Origin: Candidatus Woesearchaeota archaeon
Lineage (GTDB): Archaea > Nanobdellota > Nanobdellia > Woesearchaeales > WJKR01
Length of the DNA: 21,707 bases
Reading direction: 5' to 3'
Assembly: GCA_014729015.1 (NCBI GenBank)
Contig: WJKR01000033.1
Location: forward strand, 1 to 21,707
The notes under the pieces were generated by a model. It made no database searches, had not been told where the DNA came from, and saw nothing but the letters and a program-made list of their open reading frames with translations. This document shows positions 12,913 to 19,126 of the stretch, piece by piece. Made by a program: the position numbers and the translations under genes. Positions within the stretch are counted from its first letter, which is position 1, and each line of letters begins with the position of its first letter.

Positions 12913-13079
12913 CGCAGGAAGTAAGGCAGCAAGAAGAATATCAGCAACGCCAACAGGATGAAGGCGAAGACCACCCGCAGCACCGCGCCCTGCTTGTCAC
13001 GAGCGCCGTCACGGTCCATCATCTTCTTCTCACGAGGAGACATACGGCCCATCATCCGATCGATGCGTTTCCGACCCAT
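12909..13079 (-). CDS. 56-residue single-helix membrane protein
   Basis: A short gene with a TATA box centred 26-27 bases before its ATG at 13079, the same leaderless layout as its neighbours. The N-terminal two thirds are strongly basic and Met-rich (MGRKRIDRMMGRMSPREKKM), followed by one membrane helix at the C-terminus (VVFAFILLALLIFFLLPYF) and LR. The topology would be N-terminus inside. No family is recognised. Its stop overlaps the stop of the convergent DUF4190-like gene by 4 bases. Confidence 0.7.
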   Translation of the reverse strand: MGRKRIDRMMGRMSPREKKMMDRDGARDKQGAVLRVVFAFILLALLIFFLLPYFLR

Positions 13080-13101
13080 GCGGCTGCTAGCGCAACGAGA
13101 G

Positions 13102-13109
13102 TTTATAAA
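13102..13109 (-). promoter_or_regulatory. TATA box of the 56-residue membrane protein
   Basis: TTTATAAA, centred about 26 bases from the ATG at 13079; it is the clearest TATA box in the window and supports this small gene being real. Confidence 0.7.
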
Positions 13110-13128
13110 GGTTACGAGAAAAGAAGAG

Positions 13129-13251
13129 TGGGGACACTGGGATTCGAACCCAGAGCCATCGGTATCACCACTTGTTTATCATCGGTCACAAGGACCTCAA
13201 CGCTCCAAAATACTGGAGCCGATGATTTTAGCCAGATTAAACTATGTCCCC
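13129..13251 (-). tRNA. tRNA-Trp(CCA) with a 37/38 intron
   Basis: Acceptor GGGGACA (13251-13245) pairs with TGTCCCC (13136-13130); discriminator A, no encoded CCA. The D arm is GTTT/AAAT with a TGG loop, the anticodon stem ATCGG/CCGAT, the loop CT-CCA-G with anticodon CCA, and the T arm CTGGG-TTCGAAT-CCCAG. The intron is 13164-13212 (49 bases) at the canonical position. The bulge-helix-bulge has central helix CTCC/GGTG (one U-U mismatch), bulges AGT and ATA, and inner helix ATTT/AAGT. The mature tRNA is 74 bases. The intron also holds CCGATGAT, complementary to the 5' anticodon stem and flanking bases. Euryarchaeal tRNA-Trp introns can carry a box C/D guide RNA; this one is too short and lacks clear boxes. 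Confidence 0.92.
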
Positions 13252-13281
13252 CGACTCTTCAGAACCAGTAGAACAAGGGTT

Positions 13282-13289
13282 TATTTAAA
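13282..13289 (-). promoter_or_regulatory. TATA box of tRNA-Trp
   Basis: Minus-strand TTTAAATA, about 34 bases before the first tRNA base, giving a short 5' leader for RNase P to remove. The adjoining T-run may also end the HTH-CBS transcript, whose stop is at 13297. Confidence 0.55.
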
Positions 13290-13296
13290 AACTTTC

Positions 13297-13851
13297 TCAC
13301 AATTTATGCTGTAAAGCCGCTCCCATGACGTCTGCCTTGGTCACGATACCTATGACAACGCCTTTATCCAAGACCAAGACTGAGTTATACGCTTGCAGTA
13401 GGGGAACAATTGCGTTGACTAAGGTCGCTTTATCCACCAATGGCGGTGGCGGCGACATGACATCATGCAAGGTTGCAGTGGCTAACTCCTCAACGTGTTC
13501 TAGAATAGAGGTCTCTGTCACCCGTCCGACAACAACACCTTTGTCGATGACAGGTAATTGCGAGATGCCGCGTTTCCGCATCACGTTAATCGCTTCCAAT
13601 ACTGGCGTCTCCGGCGGGAATGAGAGCACGTTCCTGGACATGACCTGTTTCACCATCGCTCCGGTCGGGGTCTCTGCTGCCAACGCTTTCGCGATCTTCC
13701 GCGCGTTCGATAACGACGGGTCGATTTTACCCGTCTCTATCTTCGCGATCAATGACTGCGAGACGCCCGCTTTCTTCGCCAGGTCATGCTGCGACCATCC
13801 TAGGTTAGTGCGGAGATGGTTCAATTGCGCCAGGTCAAGCAAGGATTCCAT
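13297..13851 (-). CDS. HTH-CBS transcriptional regulator
   Basis: 184 residues: an XRE-type helix-turn-helix (about 7-62; LRTNLGWSQHDLAKKAGVSQ, SLIAKIETGKIDPS) followed by two CBS domains (about 66-122, VKQVMSRNVLSFPPETP with GISQLPVIDKGVVVGRVTE; about 126-184, LHDVMSPPPPLVDKATL with VLVLDKGVVIGIVTKAD). CBS pairs bind adenosyl ligands such as AMP, ATP, S-adenosylmethionine or methylthioadenosine. The gene is divergent from metK, so a ligand-sensing role in S-adenosylmethionine supply is an attractive inference, though unproven. The ATG lies 27 bases from TTTTTATA at 13875-13882 (leaderless), and a 14-bp palindrome sits directly upstream of that TATA box. Confidence 0.9.
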   Translation of the reverse strand: MESLLDLAQLNHLRTNLGWSQHDLAKKAGVSQSLIAKIETGKIDPSLSNARKIAKALAAETPTGAMVKQVMSRNVLSFPPETPVLEAINVMRKRGISQLPVIDKGVVVGRVTETSILEHVEELATATLHDVMSPPPPLVDKATLVNAIVPLLQAYNSVLVLDKGVVIGIVTKADVMGAALQHKL

Positions 13852-13874
13852 GCGGTGACAGAAACCACTACCCC

Positions 13875-13897
13875 TATAAAAATATTCTTATCAGAAT
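13875..13897 (-). promoter_or_regulatory. TATA box and candidate operator of the HTH-CBS gene
   Basis: TTTTTATA (13875-13882) is the TATA box. Immediately upstream on the minus strand is ATTCT-GATA-AGAAT (13884-13897), a perfect 5-bp inverted repeat in the position of the TFB recognition element. Binding there by a dimeric XRE-type protein would block its own transcription and could affect metK, whose TATA box is about 16 bases further on. Confidence 0.5.
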
Positions 13898-13912
13898 AAT
13901 ATTTGCACAAAC

Positions 13913-13954
13913 TATTAAAAACAACCGCAGAACCGTGCAACAACACAAGGAGAT
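13913..13954 (+). promoter_or_regulatory. Promoter and ribosome binding site of metK
   Basis: TATTAAAA (13913-13920) predicts a start near 13943. AAGGAGAT (13947-13954) lies 3 bases before the ATG at 13958 and is a near-perfect Shine-Dalgarno sequence. metK is therefore one of the few leadered genes here, with a leader of about 15 bases. Confidence 0.6.
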
Positions 13955-13957
13955 ACC

Positions 13958-15100
13958 ATGATCATCACCAGCGAATCAGTGACCGAAGGGCACCCTGACA
14001 AGATCTGCGACAACATCAGCGACGCCATCCTCGACAACATGCTCAAGCAAGACCCGGACAGCAGGTGCGCCGTCGAGACCGCGACGAAGAACGGCATGGT
14101 CATCCTCCTCGGAGAGATACGCACAGAAGGCTACGTCGACTTCCAAAAAGTGACGAGAGACACCCTCAAGAAGATAGGCTACACCGACCCGAAATTCGGC
14201 ATCGACCACCAAGACTGCGCCGTGCTCGCCAGCGTGCAGGAACAGAGCCCGGACATCGCGCAAGGCGTCGATAGCGACACGGAAGAAGAACAAGGAGCAG
14301 GCGACCAAGGCATGATGTACGGTTACGCCACGGATGAAACACCCGAATTGATGCCCTTGCCCATCACGCTAGCGCACAAGTTGACAAAAAGACTGGCGGA
14401 AGTGCGCACAACAGGCAAAATACCGAACCTCGGACCGGACGGCAAGAGCCAAGTCTCCGTCGAGTACGAGAACAACCGCACACCGAAAAGAGTCACCGCG
14501 GTCGTCATCGCGCAACAACACACCACCGAAATCAGCGAGAAAGAACTGCGAGAAGCGATCATGCAACACGTCATCACCCCAGTGATCGGCGACTGGACCG
14601 ACGAGCAGACCAAGTACCACATCAACGCCACCGGCAAGTTCGTCATCGGCGGCCCGGAAGGAGACGCAGGCCTGACAGGCAGGAAGATCATCGTGGACAC
14701 GTACGGCGGCGTCGGCAGCCACGGCGGAGGAGCGTTCAGCGGCAAGGACGCCAGCAAAGTAGACAGGAGCGGAGCCTACGCCGCCCGGTGGGTGGCCAAG
14801 AACGTGGTCGCCGCAGGGCTCGCGAAACGATGCGAGATACAACTTTCTTATGCGATCGGCGTGGCAGCACCCATCAGCATCTACGTCGACACGCAAGGCA
14901 CCGGCAAAGTGAGCAACAAGAAGCTACAACAAGCCATCGAAAAAGCGTTCGACCTACGGCCAGGAATCATCATCAAAGACCTAGGACTCAAGAAACCCAT
15001 CTTCAGCCAGACAGCGGCGTACGGCCACTTCGGACGGAAAGAGTTCCCCTGGGAAGCAACCAACAAGACAGAAGAGCTCAAGAAAGCGACCAAGGACTAA
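13958..15100 (+). CDS. metK: S-adenosylmethionine synthetase, bacterial type (MetK)
   Basis: 380 residues. It makes S-adenosylmethionine from methionine and ATP. It carries the MetK signatures: TEGHPDK (9-15), GAGDQGMMYGYA (113-124), GGPEGDAGLTGRKIIVDTYG (231-250) and GGGAFSGKDASKVDRSGAY (256-274). These belong to the bacterial/eukaryotic enzyme, not to the divergent archaeal MAT (COG1812) that most archaea use. Codon use is not visibly different from its neighbours, so any transfer is not recent. The start has a strong ribosome binding site. It is divergent from an HTH-CBS regulator with a palindrome in the shared 106-base intergenic region. Confidence 0.95.
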   Translation: MIITSESVTEGHPDKICDNISDAILDNMLKQDPDSRCAVETATKNGMVILLGEIRTEGYVDFQKVTRDTLKKIGYTDPKFGIDHQDCAVLASVQEQSPDIAQGVDSDTEEEQGAGDQGMMYGYATDETPELMPLPITLAHKLTKRLAEVRTTGKIPNLGPDGKSQVSVEYENNRTPKRVTAVVIAQQHTTEISEKELREAIMQHVITPVIGDWTDEQTKYHINATGKFVIGGPEGDAGLTGRKIIVDTYGGVGSHGGGAFSGKDASKVDRSGAYAARWVAKNVVAAGLAKRCEIQLSYAIGVAAPISIYVDTQGTGKVSNKKLQQAIEKAFDLRPGIIIKDLGLKKPIFSQTAAYGHFGRKEFPWEATNKTEELKKATKD

Positions 15101-15245
15101 TCCGTCATAGACCATTGCTGGTCATCGACGAGCCCAAGCACTCCACGCAAGACTCCTCAAAGACGCGTCGTACGGCATCAAAAGCTTCCGATGAAGGAAT
15201 CTACCAAGAAAGCAACCCGTCAAGAGAAATGATGCGCAAAGAACA

Positions 15246-17594
15246 TCACTGCTTCTTCATCTTCTTAGCAACCCTCTTCTTCAACGGCCGCTTCGGCGCG
15301 GGCGGCTCCTCCTTCACCTCGAGCATGGCCACGAGCCAGATGACGAACACCAACGCCAACAACAACACCAAGTTCACATAGCCGCAATACTTGCTGTACA
15401 ACGACCAGCAAGTGTACTCGACCCTATCAACCACTTCCAGCGACAATCGCGAGCTCTCCGTCACGCCGCCGAAGCCGTCATACGCCGTAATCCTGAACCT
15501 TCGCGTACCGACCCAGTCCTCTTCAGGGACAAAGACGGCGGTGTCATTCCGCACGGCCACAAAAACATTCTCGACATCGCTGACCGTGAAGGACAACAAG
15601 TCATCATCAGGATCGACGAAGTACTGCGACATGTTCAGCTCATAGGACGTGTCCTCGGCGAACCTGACCAGCAAAGGATCATCGCTCGCCTCGACAGGCT
15701 CATACAACGCCGGCGGCAAGCCCTGCACGAGCAAGAAGACCGCCACGGCCAACAACCACAACCCCAGCAAGCCGAACAGCAACGGGTTGCTGCGTCGCCG
15801 ACGCTTCTGCGGACGGGCCAACACGTACACGACACCGGCAACGAGCAAGGCGAGCAGCGCGACGCTCACGAACTGGCACGGATACGCAGCAATCAATCCG
15901 ACACAGCGCTCCGCAACCTTCGCAACGAATCCTTGGCCGTGCACCCGCACAGCAAAGGGATGCACGTACGTCAACACCCGCTCATCATCGACGCTCTCGA
16001 CGAACACCAGCAAAGAGCCCTCATACCGGCCAAGGACGTCGCTCTCGTCCTGGTACATCAACATCGTGACGTTCGCGCGCTCACCAGGCGCCAACCAGAA
16101 CTCGTCGGTCGCCGCGTCGATCTCCAACCAGCCAGGGCCGTCAAACGCCACGTCGTACGTCGTCGTATCCAACCCATTGTTGGCCAGGACGAGCACGAAC
16201 TCACCCGCCTGATCAGATAAGCGCACCTCGTTGTACGCCAAGCCCGGCTGGTAGCACGCGTACTCATCGACAAAGGAGACGGCGATCGTGTCCTCGCCGA
16301 CGACATCCTTGCCATCGACCGACGCACGGACCTGCAGCACCGTCTCGACAGCGTTCTCCGCAGGGATGTCCAAGACCAAAGAGAGGTCAGCGGTCTGGCC
16401 AGGGCCCAACACGAGATGCTCCTGCTCGAACGAGGCGAACGGCGACCCCGCAACCGCGACGGTAACGTTCTCCTCCATCGTGCCCGTGTTCTCCACCAAC
16501 ACCGGGTACTCGCGATACCCAGCGCAGTCAACGATGTGCTCCTGGACGTCCACGTTGATCGACACGCCGTAGCACGTGTTAACGATGACATCGGCCGTGA
16601 TCGTCTTCCTGACCCCGCCGATAGTGTTCTGCGCATGCAAGCCGATAGTATGATTGCCCGCGTCAGCGGCGCCCGGCGCCGCGGTCAGCATGATGACCTC
16701 TTCCTCGTCAGCAGCAATGGTCACGTTGCGCTTCTCCAGCGAGAAGAAGGTGGGCGCCTCCAACCACAAGGAGAAGTCGTTCGAGAACAACGCGTCGTTC
16801 CTGATCGTGACCGGCAGCTCCGCCACGTCCTGGGCGCACACGTCCTCTATCGTGGCGCCGAAGAAGTAATCGTACCCTTCCAGCACGGTCAGGTCATGCG
16901 ACAACTCCGCGGCGAGCTCGTTCTGCTCAGCCGCCACGTGGAACGGGATGGCGAAATCCCCTGAAAGGGCGCAATCAAGGGTCATCGTCGCGTTCGCGAC
17001 GCCTGACTGCTCGGGAGGCAGGATCAAGGTCTGATAAGGATTGTCGAAGTACTCGTCGTAGCGTTCGCCGCCGAACCACAGCTCGTACGTCTCGGTGAAC
17101 ACGCCCGTGTTCTCCACCAAGACTTCGTACGTCACCGGCGTGCACGGCATGACCGGCTCGTCCTGGCTGACGGACAACGACGCCTCGAGGTTCTGGCACT
17201 TGCCCACCTCCAAGGTCTTCTCGAACACGAACCGGTTGCCGAAAAGGTCATCCACCCGGAACGTGACGTCCTTGGAGAACTCGTCGCCGCAAGGAGCGTT
17301 GATGAACAGGTAGACAACCTTCGTCTCGCCGGGCAGCAGCTCGAACGAGGTCTCGCTCAACGACACGAGTTCCGGATGAGAAAAGGTGATCATGTACTTG
17401 CTCGTGAACCGGCCGCTGTTGCGGATGACGAACTGGTCCATGAACGGCTCGCACTGGCATAACGCGATGGATTCCGCGCCTGGGGACACGGAGAACGCGT
17501 CGCCGACAGGATACGTGATAATGGAGAGCTCTGCGATGACAGGAGCAGCTATGATGAGTAGGAAAAGAATCATGAGCTGCGCTGCTTTCATCAT
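15246..17594 (-). CDS. Large cysteine-containing surface protein with three membrane helices
   Basis: 782 residues. A signal peptide (about 1-21, ends VIAE) precedes roughly 540 residues of repeated beta-sandwich domains, each with recurring VENTG/IRNSG/LANNG strands and paired cysteines (CQCEPF, PCGDEF, CAQD and so on). Membrane helix 1 is about 574-593, a basic loop RPQKRRRRSN follows, helix 2 is about 604-625, then a second ectodomain (627-725) that looks cadherin-like (FAEDTSYELNMSQYFVDPDDD), then helix 3 (740-760) and a Lys-rich cytoplasmic tail (761-782). The two ectodomains would lie on the same outer face. ATGs at 17594 and 17591 are both possible; CTTTATGA at 17611-17618 is the TATA candidate. 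Function unknown; surface structure or adhesion is inferred. Confidence 0.8.
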   Translation of the reverse strand: MMKAAQLMILFLLIIAAPVIAELSIITYPVGDAFSVSPGAESIALCQCEPFMDQFVIRNSGRFTSKYMITFSHPELVSLSETSFELLPGETKVVYLFINAPCGDEFSKDVTFRVDDLFGNRFVFEKTLEVGKCQNLEASLSVSQDEPVMPCTPVTYEVLVENTGVFTETYELWFGGERYDEYFDNPYQTLILPPEQSGVANATMTLDCALSGDFAIPFHVAAEQNELAAELSHDLTVLEGYDYFFGATIEDVCAQDVAELPVTIRNDALFSNDFSLWLEAPTFFSLEKRNVTIAADEEEVIMLTAAPGAADAGNHTIGLHAQNTIGGVRKTITADVIVNTCYGVSINVDVQEHIVDCAGYREYPVLVENTGTMEENVTVAVAGSPFASFEQEHLVLGPGQTADLSLVLDIPAENAVETVLQVRASVDGKDVVGEDTIAVSFVDEYACYQPGLAYNEVRLSDQAGEFVLVLANNGLDTTTYDVAFDGPGWLEIDAATDEFWLAPGERANVTMLMYQDESDVLGRYEGSLLVFVESVDDERVLTYVHPFAVRVHGQGFVAKVAERCVGLIAAYPCQFVSVALLALLVAGVVYVLARPQKRRRRSNPLLFGLLGLWLLAVAVFLLVQGLPPALYEPVEASDDPLLVRFAEDTSYELNMSQYFVDPDDDLLSFTVSDVENVFVAVRNDTAVFVPEEDWVGTRRFRITAYDGFGGVTESSRLSLEVVDRVEYTCWSLYSKYCGYVNLVLLLALVFVIWLVAMLEVKEEPPAPKRPLKKRVAKKMKKQ

Positions 17595-17623
17595 CGTTGC
17601 CCCAAAATAATCATAAAGGAGAG

Positions 17624-17641
17624 GAAAAAAGAAGAAAAAAA
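17624..17641 (-). terminator. T-rich terminator between two surface-protein genes
   Basis: The minus-strand run TTTTTTTCTTCTTTTTTC, about 27-44 bases after the stop of the upstream (431-residue) gene and before the promoter of the 782-residue gene, fits an archaeal terminator. Confidence 0.5.
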
Positions 17642-17667
17642 GAAGACTCCTTTGTTTCCAGCGTACC

Positions 17668-18963
17668 CTAATAGTACGTCTGGGCTTCCTCGTCGTCCTC
17701 GCGGTCGCCTCGGAGCTTGTTGAAGCCGATGATCAGTCCGAGGATGATCAGGATGATCACCAAGACTATCAGGCCGATCTCGAGGCCGCGTCGGAGGCTG
17801 TCATAGGACTGCACGTCGCCGCCCTCGTTGATGTTCGCCGTGAGCACGACCTGCTTCGTGTCCTCCTCGCTCTCCACGGACAGCTTGAACACTTGTGCGC
17901 CTGGCTGCGCTTCCTCGTCCGCCGCGACGTACATGTACACGGTTTTCACGCTCTCCGGCTGGACGACCACGACTGCTGCCGGGTCGAACCGGACCGTGCC
18001 CCATGCGTCGACGCCTGATGCGGTCAACGTGTATGTCTTTGCGGTGCTGCCAAGGTTGCTGACCATGACCGGATAGACGCCGCCCGTGGTGCCCATGACG
18101 ACTTCTTGGCTTTCAGGGACCGTCACGACGGTCTTGCCGGTCGGCTCCTCGGTCGTCGGCACGTCCACTTCGCAGACGCCGCCTTCAAGCACAGTGATGC
18201 TCAAGGTTTCTGTGGATTCTCGGTACTTGTCGAACTTCAACGTCGCCTCGGCGGTGTAGGTGCCGGGCTCTGCGCATTTCGGGATGCGGAGGAGGAGTTC
18301 CTCGAACGTTTCCGTCTCGTCAGCGACGATCTCATCCAGGGTCTCATCGTCAGCGATGCCGAGGTCAGGGATACTGACTTTGACGTAGACATCATCAAGG
18401 TCGTCGTCGCCGTAGTTCTCCACCTTCACCTTGAAGCTCAGAGGTCGGCCTGCCTCGACGATATTGCTCGGCATGACCGTAAATTCTTTTATCTGCACCG
18501 CTTCGTCTGCGTCGACGCCGCGGATGCGGAGCTGGTAGACTTGCTCGAAGCTCGTGTCATCTTCGTTGCTGACGCGGATGCGGATCTTGGTGTCCTTCTT
18601 GTCCATATCCATAGGGACTTGGAGCTTGAGGTCGAACTTGTCCGCGGTGTTCGCTTCGAGGTCGAACGAACGGGTGACGTCGCTGACCAGGTGTCGCTCA
18701 TACGTCGCGTAGCGGTAGCCGCTGATGTACGCCTCGATCTGGGCGTTCTCCACTGGTGCGGTCGCGTTCACCTTGACGGTGATCTCAATCTCTTCACCGC
18801 GGTCATACTTGTCCGCGATGGCGACATTGTCTGTGTAGTAAGTGTCGCCGTCAATCTCGACGTACATGACCTCTAATGGCACTGTCGCCGCGCTTGCAAA
18901 CGCGCTCGCCATGACTGCTGTGAGAAGCATGACGATCAATGTTAAACCGGTTTTGCTGTTCAT
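17668..18963 (-). CDS. CARDB/NEW3-domain surface protein with C-terminal anchor
   Basis: 431 residues. The signal peptide is about 1-25 (LTLIVMLLTAVMASAFASAA). Three or so beta-sandwich domains follow: one at about 28-150, a CARDB-like domain at about 155-265 (IVEAGRPLSFKVKVENYGDDDLDDV) and a NEW3-like domain at about 285-385 (GGVYPVMVSNLGSTAKTYTL). The C-terminus has a membrane helix (GLIVLVIILIILGLIIGF) and an acidic tail ending EEAQTYY. Only two cysteines are seen (about 249 and 269). The ATG at 18963 has AGGGGGT (18971-18977) as a ribosome binding site 7 bases upstream. It is probably an abundant cell-surface protein or an adaptor for exported partners; the exact role is unknown. Confidence 0.82.
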   Translation of the reverse strand: MNSKTGLTLIVMLLTAVMASAFASAATVPLEVMYVEIDGDTYYTDNVAIADKYDRGEEIEITVKVNATAPVENAQIEAYISGYRYATYERHLVSDVTRSFDLEANTADKFDLKLQVPMDMDKKDTKIRIRVSNEDDTSFEQVYQLRIRGVDADEAVQIKEFTVMPSNIVEAGRPLSFKVKVENYGDDDLDDVYVKVSIPDLGIADDETLDEIVADETETFEELLLRIPKCAEPGTYTAEATLKFDKYRESTETLSITVLEGGVCEVDVPTTEEPTGKTVVTVPESQEVVMGTTGGVYPVMVSNLGSTAKTYTLTASGVDAWGTVRFDPAAVVVVQPESVKTVYMYVAADEEAQPGAQVFKLSVESEEDTKQVVLTANINEGGDVQSYDSLRRGLEIGLIVLVIILIILGLIIGFNKLRGDREDDEEAQTYY

Positions 18964-18990
18964 ATCATATACCCCCTAGCATCGTTGTGG

Positions 18991-19048
18991 TTTATAAGGT
19001 TATGAGCTCTTGTGCTCGAGGAAGTGAAACATCGTCTCATATATAAAC
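18991..19048 (-). promoter_or_regulatory. Two possible TATA boxes for the 431-residue surface protein
   Basis: CTTATAAA (18991-18998) is about 31 bases from the ATG and would exclude most of the Shine-Dalgarno sequence AGGGGGT. TTTATATATG (about 19037-19048) would give a leader of about 50 bases that keeps it. The presence of a good ribosome binding site favours use of the distal promoter, perhaps with both active. Confidence 0.45.
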
Positions 19049-19092
19049 CTTTTGCTTTTGTAACTATTCTTGAGTAGATACGGATTGCTTTT

Positions 19093-19112
19093 TTCCTCGA
19101 AATCAAGAGGAA
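19093..19112 (-). terminator. Hairpin after the PKD/cadherin-like gene
   Basis: TTCCTC and GAGGAA form a 6-bp stem with an 8-base loop, 15 bases past the stop at 19127, with A-rich rather than T-rich sequence following. A transcript-end or processing role is possible but weakly supported. Confidence 0.3.
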
Positions 19113-19126
19113 TAAGCCATCTATCA

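Noticed and set aside
13164..13212. Box C/D guide RNA in the tRNA-Trp intron
   Set aside because: At 49 bases it is too short and has no clear C (RUGAUGA) and D (CUGA) boxes; CGATGAT is only a partial match.
15101..15245. Possible short gene between metK and the 782-residue gene
   Set aside because: Only a 13-codon frame with an ATG is seen and no ribosome binding site or TATA box; I see nothing that supports a gene here.
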